Below the pieces are notes generated by a model that had not been told where the DNA came from, did no database searches, and worked only from the letters and a program-made list of their open reading frames with translations. From Solibacillus silvestris_B (GTDB taxonomy: Bacteria; Bacillota; Bacilli; Bacillales_A; Planococcaceae): DNA of 64,000 nt. The stretch lies in the NCBI RefSeq assembly GCF_051967575.1, contig NZ_JBQCJW010000004.1, positions 62,001 through 126,000 of the forward strand. Direction: 5' to 3'. This document shows positions 35,044-43,028 of this stretch, piece by piece (within the stretch, counting starts at the first letter, position 1; each line of letters starts with the position of its first letter). The position numbers were made by a program, and so were the translations under genes.

Positions 35044-35370
35044 ATGGAGAAATTAATTGCAACTGAAAAAGCTGTCGTGGTAATTGAGCTGTTGAAGGCG
35101 AAGCACGGAAATTTAGTTTTTGAGCAGTCGTCAGGATGCTGTGATGGTACGGTGCCGATGTGTTTTCAAGCGGACGGGCACTATATTAGCAGCCAGCTTG
35201 TCCTCATTGGGGAAATTGCGGGCGTACCGTACTATATCGACAAGCATCAGGCGGAGTATTTGAAGCATATGCAAATTGTCATCGATGTGATGGATGGTCT
35301 TGGCGCTTCGTTTTCATTGGAGAGCGCGGAAGGATTTGCTTTTTTGATGAAGTCGAAGGTGATGGGATAA
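35044..35370 (+). CDS. DUF779 protein, partner of acetaldehyde dehydrogenase
   Basis: 108 residues. SGCCDGTVPMCF is the cysteine-rich core of DUF779, followed by YYIDKHQAEYLKHMQIVIDV. Members nearly always sit next to an ExaC-type aldehyde dehydrogenase, as here, 71 bases downstream in the same direction. Biochemical role is unknown; a metal or thiol function is suggested by the CC pair. The start at 35044 is preferred because ACGGAGGGGT lies just upstream, over an upstream start at 34927 that would overlap the dehydrogenase. Confidence 0.85.
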   Translation: MEKLIATEKAVVVIELLKAKHGNLVFEQSSGCCDGTVPMCFQADGHYISSQLVLIGEIAGVPYYIDKHQAEYLKHMQIVIDVMDGLGASFSLESAEGFAFLMKSKVMG

Positions 35371-35375
35371 TGATG

Positions 35376-35412
35376 AAAACGAAACACCGGGGATGCCGGC
35401 GTTTCGTTTTTT
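35376..35412 (+). terminator. Terminator of the aldehyde dehydrogenase-DUF779 operon
   Basis: AAAACGAAAC-ACCGG pairs with CCGGC-GTTTCGTTTT, followed by a T-run. Confidence 0.8.
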
Positions 35413-35542
35413 ATTGTTATTTATGCCTCAATTTTCCTAATTGATAAATCATTCCTCCCCATTATTCAAAAGTTTATGTAGGTTCTGTCCCTTTTTCGCT
35501 TTTCGAATGACATATAGTAATCAAAATATTGAAGGAGAGTTT

Positions 35543-35769
35543 ATGTTTATGAAGCCACCCATTAATGATTCGCCATTATTAGTTTATACTCAGTTGGCAA
35601 TGCATATTGGGCTGAAAGAAGCTGTGTTGCTGCAGCAGCTGCACTTCCATTTGCATCACCAGGGTCGAGCGGGAACACAATATTCGGTATTACCAATCTT
35701 ATGAACGCTGGCATAAGCAATTTCCGTTTCGGAGTGTGCGAATGATTTTAAAATTCCCTACTTTTCCAA
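35543..35769 (+). pseudogene. Decayed phage replication-initiator N-terminus
   Basis: AAGGAG is kept just before ATG at 35543. The first part (KPPINDSPLLVYTQLAMHIG, LKEAVLLQQLHFHL) matches the start of phage DnaD/replisome-organiser proteins. The frame then stops at 35704, but the family's next motif (YQSYERWHKQFPFRSVRMIL) continues in another frame from 35691. So there is a frameshift between about 35655 and 35690, and everything after about 35769 is gone. It is a fragment of a former prophage gene. Confidence 0.7.
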
Positions 35770-35809
35770 CTCCATTATACTTCTCAATATTATAATTCCT
35801 CTAATCCCC

Positions 35810-35839
35810 TTCACCTAAATTACCTAATTCAGCTATAAT
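35810..35839 (+). promoter_or_regulatory. Probable promoter of the NUDIX-helicase operon
   Basis: TTCACC (35810-35815), an 18-base spacer and a perfect TATAAT (35834-35839). The -35 is weak (4 of 6). Confidence 0.5.
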
Positions 35840-35871
35840 TAAATCATTATTTACGATTGGAATGATTAATT

Positions 35872-36261
35872 GTGAAAAAACAAGTACATGTAGTTGGAGC
35901 TATTATCGAAAACGACAAACAGGAAATTTACTGTGCACAACGTAGCCCTCAAATGTCATTACCAAACTATTGGGAATTCCCAGGTGGAAAGATCGAGAAA
36001 GATGAAACACCGCAGCAAGCTTTAAAACGCGAGATTTTAGAAGAATTTACTTGTGAAATAGTTGTAGGCGATAAAGTTGAAGATACAACTTATGATTATG
36101 GAACGTTTATCGTTCGCCTTGAAACATATATGGCTAAAATTGTGAATGGAACACCAGTTGCTTTAGAACATTCAGATACAAAGTGGATAAAGCGTGCATC
36201 ACTCAATGAACTAGATTTTGCACCAGCGGATATTCCAGCAGTTGAAAAGTTATTAAAATAA
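35872..36261 (+). CDS. NUDIX (MutT-like) nucleoside triphosphate pyrophosphohydrolase
   Basis: 129 residues from a GTG start. The Nudix box runs from Gly-39 to about residue 60: G-KIEKD-E-TPQQALK-REILEE. The box's last glycine is replaced (EEFT), a variant seen in this MutT subgroup. WEFPGGK precedes it and WIKRASLNELDFAPAD is the usual C-terminal strand. Such enzymes hydrolyse modified dNTPs or other nucleoside diphosphate derivatives. It is only 21 bases upstream of the large helicase gene, so the two are one operon. In that setting a role in nucleotide signalling or defence is as likely as oxidised dGTP clearance. Confidence 0.88.
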   Translation: MKKQVHVVGAIIENDKQEIYCAQRSPQMSLPNYWEFPGGKIEKDETPQQALKREILEEFTCEIVVGDKVEDTTYDYGTFIVRLETYMAKIVNGTPVALEHSDTKWIKRASLNELDFAPADIPAVEKLLK

Positions 36262-36282
36262 GTATTTAAAGGTGGTGCTTTT

Positions 36283-39153
36283 ATGGAGCAGTTAGTTAAA
36301 AAACTTGAAGCCTCTTTACATAAAGGGTTTATCGATCAAACAATGGCCGTCTCCTCACAGTTTAAACCGAAATTATTATCCAATAAAGCACATGAAAATG
36401 TCCTTTCGTCACTTTTACAAGAAATGAAAACGTGTAAAACGTTCACCTTTTCTGTGGCATTCATTACTGAAGGTGGATTAGCGACAATAAAAACAATGCT
36501 GTACGACCTTCAGAAAAAAGGTATTCGTGGACGCATATTAACGTCTACCTTTTTAAGCTTTAATCAGCCAAAAATGTTTAAGGAACTTCTCAAATTAACG
36601 AATGTAGAAGTTCGCGTCACCGATGTGAAAGGCTTCCACTCAAAAGGCTATATTTTCGAGCATGACCATCATTATTCTTTAATTGTTGGAAGCTCTAACT
36701 TAACGGATAGTGCATTGAAAGCCAATTTTGAATGGAATGTTTATTTAACCTCTCTTGAAAATGGTGAAGTCATCAACCATTTTAAAAATCAGTTTGAACA
36801 GCAATGGAATAGCGCGATCCCATTAAGCGAAGCATGGGTTGCACAATACCAAATTAATTATGAGAAGCCCGAATTTAATAATAAAGTAGCCTCTCCACCT
36901 TTATATGTAACGAATCCATTTAAAGAGAGTTTAAAAATACAGCCTAATAAAATGCAATCAGCTGCGCTTGAGCAGTTAAAGCTCCTTCGCCAAAGTGGTG
37001 CGAACCGTGGCCTCATCATTTCAGCAACTGGGACAGGAAAAACTTATTTATCTGCGTTTGATGTTCGAAATGCTGCACCAAAACGCATGTTATTTATCGT
37101 GCACCGTGAACAAATTTTGAAAAAAGCGATGCAAGATTTCCGCAATATTTTACTAGGTGATCCGCAAGATTATGGGATTTTATCCGGCAACAAAAAAGAT
37201 TTAAATGCGCGGTATTTATTTGCTACCGTTCAAACCATATCAAGAGATCCTTATTTACAGCAATTTGCGAAAGATCATTTTGACTACATTTTAATTGATG
37301 AAGTTCACCGAGCAGGTGCGGAATCATATTTAAAAATAATGAATTACTTTGAACCTCAATTTTTATTAGGAATGACAGCAACACCGGAACGTACAGATAA
37401 CTTCAATATTTATGAACTATTTGATTATAATGTGGCCTATGAAATTTGTCTTCAAGCAGCATTAGAAGAAGATATGCTCTGCCCTTTCCACTATTTCGGT
37501 GTGACGGACTATGAACTTGATGGGGAACTTATTGATGAAACAGCAGATTTACAAAAGTTAGTTCATCGTGAACGAATCAACCATATTATCGAAAAAATTT
37601 CGTATTACGGGTTTTCTGGGGATCGTGTTCGTGGATTAATGTTTTGCAGTACGAAAGAAGAAGCCCGTACTCTATCGAATCTACTGACTATGCGCGGATA
37701 TAAAACGACTGCATTGACCGGAGATCACTCTCAAGAAGAGCGCGAAGAAGCCATTGCTAAATTAGAAAATGGTGAGCTGGAATATATTTTAACAGTAGAT
37801 ATTTTTAACGAAGGTATTGATATTCCCTTCATTAACCAAATTGTAATGCTTCGTCAAACACAATCTAGCATCATTTTCATTCAGCAGCTTGGTCGAGGAT
37901 TACGGAAACATAATGTGAAGGAATATGTAACCATCATTGATTTTATCGGCAACTACAAAAATAACTATTTAATTCCGATTGCCCTATCTGGTGATAAGTC
38001 GATGAACAAAGATAATGTTCGTCGCAACACGGTTAATACGGATTACATTCAAGGGGTTTCAACGATTAACTTTGAAGAGATTGCGAAGAAGCAAATTTTT
38101 GATGCGATAAATAACGCGAATTTATCGACATTAAAAATGTTAAGAGATAGCTATTCTGAGCTTAAAAATCGGATTGGACGTGTTCCAATGCTTAAAGATT
38201 TTATTGAACAAAATTCTTTAGATCCCGAAGTCATTATTAGCTATACTCCTACCTATTATGACTTTTTAATGAAGATGAAAGAAGATATTGCTTCTATTAC
38301 CGATTATGAAAAATCCGTTTTATCTTTCATTGGAAAGGACTTTTTATCAGGTAAGAGAATACATGAAATTTTATTGTTGAAACTTCTTTTAGAAGAAGAA
38401 ACTATTTCAGAACAAAGTTATCTTTCAGCATTGCAAGCTCAAAATGCTTATATTCATAAAGGTACAATTGAAGGCATTGAAAATGTGTTTTCTTTAAGCT
38501 TTTTCGTAGAAGCTGACAATAAAAAATTTGGAAATAAACCTTTAATTATTAAATCGAATTCATGCTATATCTTTAATGAAGAATTGCAACTTTCACTTCG
38601 AGATGGAAATTTCAAACAGTACTTCGTTGATTTACTTGAATGTGCCTTTATGAAAAATAATCAATTCAATAATCATGAACCATTTAAACTATATGAAAAA
38701 TACTCCCGCCGTGAAGTATGCCGCCTACTAGATTGGGAGAAGAACGAGGAAGGTACACTAAACGGTGGTCGTCCGAAAAATGGGGATTTCCCTATTTTCG
38801 TAAATTATCATAAAAATGATGAGAACGATCTTGAAACAAACTATATGGATGAATTTTTATCAGACGATACATTTAAATGGTGTTCAACAAAAAATCGTTA
38901 TGTTGATAAATCAAAGGAAATGCAAATTCTCATTCACTCTGTTGAAAATGGGACAAATGTTTATCTGTTTGTAAAAAAAGACAATGGTGAAGGTAAAGAT
39001 TTCTATTACCTTGGCCGATGTGCTGTGAATCCAAGTTCTGCAAAGCCAGAAAGAATTTTAGATAAAGGAAAATATTATCCTGTCGTTACAATGGAAATGG
39101 TACTAGAACAACCTATCCAATACGACATCTATCACTATTTAGTAGAGGAATAA
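36283..39153 (+). CDS. PLD-nuclease/DEAD-helicase/DUF3427 protein, probable defence effector
   Basis: 956 residues in three parts. First, a phospholipase D-like domain (about 1-190) with one HxK catalytic half, His-119 and Lys-121 in GFHSKGY, and GSSNLTDS (136-143). Second, an SF2 helicase (about 215-560): Walker A SATGTGKT (247-254), DEVH (339-342), TATPER (365-370) and QQLGRGLRK (534-542). Third, a DUF3427 tail (about 640-950). One PLD half means nuclease activity would need a dimer. This composite is recurrent in bacterial defence neighbourhoods. AAAGGTGGTG precedes the ATG. The operon with a NUDIX gene and a convergent HNH endonuclease gene supports a role against foreign DNA, which is inference. 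Confidence 0.85.
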   Translation: MEQLVKKLEASLHKGFIDQTMAVSSQFKPKLLSNKAHENVLSSLLQEMKTCKTFTFSVAFITEGGLATIKTMLYDLQKKGIRGRILTSTFLSFNQPKMFKELLKLTNVEVRVTDVKGFHSKGYIFEHDHHYSLIVGSSNLTDSALKANFEWNVYLTSLENGEVINHFKNQFEQQWNSAIPLSEAWVAQYQINYEKPEFNNKVASPPLYVTNPFKESLKIQPNKMQSAALEQLKLLRQSGANRGLIISATGTGKTYLSAFDVRNAAPKRMLFIVHREQILKKAMQDFRNILLGDPQDYGILSGNKKDLNARYLFATVQTISRDPYLQQFAKDHFDYILIDEVHRAGAESYLKIMNYFEPQFLLGMTATPERTDNFNIYELFDYNVAYEICLQAALEEDMLCPFHYFGVTDYELDGELIDETADLQKLVHRERINHIIEKISYYGFSGDRVRGLMFCSTKEEARTLSNLLTMRGYKTTALTGDHSQEEREEAIAKLENGELEYILTVDIFNEGIDIPFINQIVMLRQTQSSIIFIQQLGRGLRKHNVKEYVTIIDFIGNYKNNYLIPIALSGDKSMNKDNVRRNTVNTDYIQGVSTINFEEIAKKQIFDAINNANLSTLKMLRDSYSELKNRIGRVPMLKDFIEQNSLDPEVIISYTPTYYDFLMKMKEDIASITDYEKSVLSFIGKDFLSGKRIHEILLLKLLLEEETISEQSYLSALQAQNAYIHKGTIEGIENVFSLSFFVEADNKKFGNKPLIIKSNSCYIFNEELQLSLRDGNFKQYFVDLLECAFMKNNQFNNHEPFKLYEKYSRREVCRLLDWEKNEEGTLNGGRPKNGDFPIFVNYHKNDENDLETNYMDEFLSDDTFKWCSTKNRYVDKSKEMQILIHSVENGTNVYLFVKKDNGEGKDFYYLGRCAVNPSSAKPERILDKGKYYPVVTMEMVLEQPIQYDIYHYLVEE

Positions 39154-39156
39154 AAT

Positions 39157-39200
39157 AAAGCAAGGTGCTACCCAAGTTTTTGGGTCACACCTTGCTTTTT
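39157..39200. terminator. Bidirectional terminator between helicase and HNH genes
   Basis: AAAGCAAGGTG pairs with CACCTTGCTTT around an inner ACCCA/TGGGT stem, with A and T runs on both sides. Confidence 0.85.
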
Positions 39201-40118
39201 CTATCGATTATTCTCCCCCCTAAAAACCTCCCGCTTATGCCATTTAAAATACTTCTTGTTCTCTTCCACTCTCGCAACACGCATTTTCTCATGAATCCCA
39301 TACTTCACATAGTCGATTCGCTCGATCTCAGGTGAAATATGAATTTTCCCCGTTCCATCAAATGCGATATAACCTTGTTCATACAAAGCATCATGATTAC
39401 TGCAAAGCAAAATCCCATTGTGCGGATCGAGGCGCTCGTCATCTGTTGCGTCTTTCCATGGCTTCGAATGACTCGCCTGCAATAGTGCGGGTAAAGTGAT
39501 GCCGCATAACGCACATTGATTATCCCATAATGGCGCTAGCTGCTTCTTGAACTTTTGCAGCCCTCTGCGTATTTTCGCCTTTGCTTCAGCTTCTTTTTCA
39601 ATTAATACTGGTGCCAGTGTGTTGCGTTCTTTTTGTGCAATCATTCCAATCGCAAATTCTAGCTGCTCTGCATGTTCCTCATAAATATTTGCATCGCTAA
39701 TGATTTCCAGCAATTTAATCGCAAGCATTTCATTGCACGGGTATAAAAAGCCTTGGTTGCCATCGCCGTTTTGCTGGAACGGTGAATATTTGATTGGCAA
39801 TAAAGGTTGGATTTCATCAAAATGCTCTTTAATCATGATTGGAAATACCAATTCCTCATAAATTGCAGAAAATAGATTACCGATTACACCACCATTATCG
39901 AAAGGGCTCATCCCTTCATGGCAACTTTCCTGCGCAATACTAATTGCGGCAATTTCCCCTTTCACACAATGGAAAATTGCATCACCCTTTTTTACTTCCC
40001 TCATCCGTTCCCAAGAATGTGGTGTTTGCCCGCTGCTGTCCAAAATCGAGCACCATACGACCTGCTTTTCCTTTGCCTCATCGTATGTACGCCCCTGCAT
40101 TACAATATAAAAGTTCAT
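39201..40118 (-). CDS. PUA/EVE-like domain fused to HNH endonuclease
   Basis: 305 residues. The C-terminal HNH site is intact: Cys-202 and Cys-205, His-217 in ASHSKPW, DPHNG (231-235), Cys-239 and His-242 (LLCSNHDALYEQGYI), so a zinc-stabilised beta-beta-alpha nuclease. The N-terminal part (MNFYIVMQGRTYDE, VVWCSILD, KKGDAIFHCVKGEIAAISIA) has the strand pattern of PUA-superfamily EVE/ASCH modules, which read modified bases. EVE-HNH proteins are known as modification-dependent restriction enzymes, so this is a candidate type IV enzyme against phages with modified cytosine. It converges on the helicase operon and shares its terminator. Confidence 0.75.
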   Translation of the reverse strand: MNFYIVMQGRTYDEAKEKQVVWCSILDSSGQTPHSWERMREVKKGDAIFHCVKGEIAAISIAQESCHEGMSPFDNGGVIGNLFSAIYEELVFPIMIKEHFDEIQPLLPIKYSPFQQNGDGNQGFLYPCNEMLAIKLLEIISDANIYEEHAEQLEFAIGMIAQKERNTLAPVLIEKEAEAKAKIRRGLQKFKKQLAPLWDNQCALCGITLPALLQASHSKPWKDATDDERLDPHNGILLCSNHDALYEQGYIAFDGTGKIHISPEIERIDYVKYGIHEKMRVARVEENKKYFKWHKREVFRGENNR

Positions 40119-40291
40119 ATATGCACCTTCGCTTCTTTACTTTTTATTAGTGTACCATTTCCCCTAATTTGAACGCTGAGAAACGATAATAATTTTATAC
40201 CGCGGTAGAGCTCAAACAAGCTGGAATCCGCAATTTCGGACATTAATATTCACAGCTTTTTTCATACCGCCTTCAATGGATTCATAATGGA
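40119..40291. other. Short intergenic spacer left of repeat copy C
   Basis: Contains the upstream region of the HNH gene. Nothing else recognised. Confidence 0.3.
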
Positions 40292-40781
40292 TTGGGGCTT
40301 GGGCGAATTTTAAACGAGCGGCAAGACCGTGACGGCAAAAAGAGGCTGATTCCCGTAAGTTGAGGATGAAAACGGCCGCTATTAACGGTTGGGAGATTCA
40401 TTTAAGTGCCTTTTTAATAAATAGACGGAGAAATTCCGCTTATTGACCCGAAAAGCATGAAAATGGAGGATTTTTCTTTGCATAACCGGAAAATCTCCCC
40501 TTATTTCCCCCGAAACGAGCCCCATTGCGCAAATAAGCGGAAAATCTCCGCTTATTTTTTCATCACTTAATTGAGAGCCAGAATCTCTATCAGTAAATAT
40601 GAATGAGAGCGGCCTTTATTAAAAATGAAAAGGGATTTAATTACCGCAGTTTTTCAGCACCCTCCTTTTGCATGGTAGGACTTCATCATACGACAAGTTG
40701 GCGCGGTTTACCGGACCGGGACAACGCTTTCTTACAAAGGTATCGCAAATGCCAAAACTCGTAATCTCGATAACAGTAAAA
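40292..40781 (+). repeat. Long interspersed palindrome-rich repeat, copy C (shortened)
   Basis: Similarity to the other copies starts at the TTAAACGAGCGGCAAGA block; the left third, including the CAAAAGTAAACGTT hairpin zone, is missing. Only three palindromes are present: 40419-40444, 40480-40506 and 40531-40557. The first one of copies A, B and D, with its spacer, has been lost, as expected from recombination between adjacent palindromes. It holds the uninterrupted site (CTCCGCTTATTTTTTCATCAC) that proves the insertion in copy A. The right end abuts the terminator of the SLH protein gene. Confidence 0.85.
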
Positions 40782-40818
40782 AATCAGAGCCTGGCAATAT
40801 CACTGCCAAACTCTGATT
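40782..40818 (-). terminator. Terminator of the SLH-CAP gene
   Basis: AATCAGAG pairs with CTCTGATT around an inner TGGCA/TGCCA stem. The minus-strand T-run lies at 40777-40783, where repeat copy C ends. Confidence 0.75.
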
Positions 40819-40891
40819 ACCGAACTGTGTAAAAGACTGTTAATTTTAGTCGAAGCAATAATGTACAATCATGTCGCTTCGCTTCGAATAA

Positions 40892-42688
40892 CTATTCAAT
40901 TGTCAATGCCGGATCTTGTTCAACTCCAAACCAAACATGGGAATACTTTTCGTTGATGCCAACACCCATCGTTGTTAATGAACCCCAGAAACCTTCGCCG
41001 ATAATGACGCTGTTATGGGCAGGAGAGCCTTGCCAGCCATTCAAAGCCTTTAAAGGGGTCAACTTACCAGTATAATAAATTGAAATTTCATATCCGTTGC
41101 CTGTATACTCGGTTAATTCACGAGGTTTGTCCCACATAAACTTAGCATATTGATGATCGCTTGTGTAACAAACTGGTGTCCAGTTGCCATTATTAGACCA
41201 ACTATGCCCATTACAAGCAACACCACGCTCATCGATCCCATCCTTAGGCGAATAAGCATTCGAATCATTCACATGGGTTCTTGCCACTCGAGTAAGAGAT
41301 TTCGAAATTGTCAAAGGTTCAAGTCCCAATGATGTACGATATTCATTAATGAGCCTTGCCAGCTCTTTCTCATCTGCAGTTAAATATTCAAGATTAACCT
41401 CGTAAGGCTGTACAGGATCAACCGGTAAATTTTCTGTTGGCATATTAGTGTTATTCGTTTGATCTTCAGGAATAGTAGTAGTTGGAATAGATGGTTTCTC
41501 CGTTGGATTCGAATTGTTTAGTTCGTTCTGTTTTTGTTGCTCAATGGCTGCCAGTCTCGTATCGACTCCTTTTTCGGCAGTTTTTAATTTGTTTACTATT
41601 CCAGATTGCGTGTTTACTAACTTTTGTTTATTTGTAATATTTATTTTCGTTTGATTTAAGCCTTCTTTTAAACTGTTATAGGTATTATTCAATTCATCTC
41701 TTTCGGCTATTAGTTTTGTTTTCTCTTTTTGAACTGCCGCATATTCTTGCTGGAGAATATTTAAAGTTTTCAAATATTGCTCCTTTTGATTAGTTGTGCC
41801 GTAATAAAGAGTTTTGTTTTTCGCCCGGTATTCCTGAATTTCTTTATTAGAAGCTGAAATAGTAGCGTGATACTCAGTAACTTTAGATTGGATTGGATTT
41901 AGTTTTTCACGTATTGACGCAATATCTTTTTCAATTTCTTTTTTTCGGACTAATAATTCATTTAAAGCAGTTTGCTCTTTCTGCAGTATTGCCTTTACTT
42001 TTTCATTTTGGCTATTTAGCAATTTAAGCTGTTCTTCTAAGCTTTCAGTCAAATTAACCTTATGTAAAAATTCTTCAACGTTAAATTTAGTGATCTCATT
42101 ATATTGAAGAGTGCGCGCCAAAAATGCAGAGATATGTCCCCGTGTCAGTGAGTTTGATGGCTTAAACGTCCCATCTTCATATCCTGTCGCTATGCCTGCT
42201 GCCGCCAACTGCTGAACAGCTTTATATGCTGTATTCCCTTTAGAAACATCTTTAAAGGTTTTTGTTCCTGAAGGTAGCTCAAAAGCGCGGGAGATAAATG
42301 TAGCCATATGTCCTCTGCTGATTTTTAAATCCGGCTTGAACGTTCCATCATCGTAACCGTTAATAATACCAGCTTCTACAGCAGATTGGATATAGCCACT
42401 ATTTGGATTGCTTTCCTCTACATCACTGAACTTCGTCGGTCTTTGTTTGCCGTTTAAACCAATTGACTTGACAATCATAACGGCAACTTCCTCCCGAGTG
42501 ACTATGTCGTTTATACCATATGTATTGCCGGCGTCGACAATATTACGCTCTAATAAATACATAATATCCTCATAATTACTATGAGTTTCGGGTACATCAC
42601 TATATGTAGCGGCCGCAGCATTTACCGGAGAGCCATTCACCAATATAAGTGCCAATACTAATGTACCAATCAATGATAATAATCTCAT
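40892..42688 (-). CDS. Surface protein with SLH repeats, coiled coil and CAP domain
   Basis: 598 residues. A signal peptide (about 1-25, ending near NAAAA) leads into three SLH repeats (about 28-195: YSDVPETHSNYEDIMYLLER, FKPDLKISRGHMATFISRAF, FKPSNSLTRGHISAFLART), which bind pyruvylated secondary cell wall polymer. A long coiled coil follows (about 205-390), then a Thr/Pro/Asn linker and a C-terminal CAP/SCP domain (about 435-595: LARLINEYRTSLGLEPLTIS, RVARTHVNDS, HSWSNN, WFGVEQDP). CAP domains occur in secreted lipid-binding or protease-like proteins; the role here is unknown. Monocistronic. Confidence 0.9.
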   Translation of the reverse strand: MRLLSLIGTLVLALILVNGSPVNAAAATYSDVPETHSNYEDIMYLLERNIVDAGNTYGINDIVTREEVAVMIVKSIGLNGKQRPTKFSDVEESNPNSGYIQSAVEAGIINGYDDGTFKPDLKISRGHMATFISRAFELPSGTKTFKDVSKGNTAYKAVQQLAAAGIATGYEDGTFKPSNSLTRGHISAFLARTLQYNEITKFNVEEFLHKVNLTESLEEQLKLLNSQNEKVKAILQKEQTALNELLVRKKEIEKDIASIREKLNPIQSKVTEYHATISASNKEIQEYRAKNKTLYYGTTNQKEQYLKTLNILQQEYAAVQKEKTKLIAERDELNNTYNSLKEGLNQTKINITNKQKLVNTQSGIVNKLKTAEKGVDTRLAAIEQQKQNELNNSNPTEKPSIPTTTIPEDQTNNTNMPTENLPVDPVQPYEVNLEYLTADEKELARLINEYRTSLGLEPLTISKSLTRVARTHVNDSNAYSPKDGIDERGVACNGHSWSNNGNWTPVCYTSDHQYAKFMWDKPRELTEYTGNGYEISIYYTGKLTPLKALNGWQGSPAHNSVIIGEGFWGSLTTMGVGINEKYSHVWFGVEQDPALTIE

Positions 42689-43028
42689 CTTAATCCTCCT
42701 TAAATATGTTTCAGCATATAAATTATACCATTTCCCATTATTATTAACAGATGATTGAAAAAATCAAATTTCTATCTTTAACGTCGAAGCTATTTTTAAT
42801 AGACGCGTGATTGTTATGGCCAATAACAGGGATAAATGCTCTAATGGCTTCCTAAAAAATATAATCCTCATATTTGTTCAGATAATTCTCATTTAAAAAT
42901 CCCTCCCACTATTTCGCCTCTCGAAAAATCCCCAAAAAATGTTATAATCCAATTAAGAATCATTTTCACTCAAAACTACAACATGTTGCGCTCCGTTTTT
43001 TGGGGCTGCTTAACAGAAAGGACTTGAA
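42689..43028 (+). promoter_or_regulatory. Divergent upstream region of SLH-CAP gene and ABC exporter
   Basis: About 340 bases. A TATAAT (42943-42948) with a weak TCGAAA 16 bases upstream could drive the ABC exporter gene, giving a leader of about 75 bases. The minus-strand promoter of the SLH gene was not located. No other structure was recognised. Confidence 0.4.

Noticed and set aside
35371..40230. Attachment-site repeats bounding the defence islet
   Set aside because: No convincing direct repeat or tRNA edge was seen; the borders cannot be fixed without a comparison genome.
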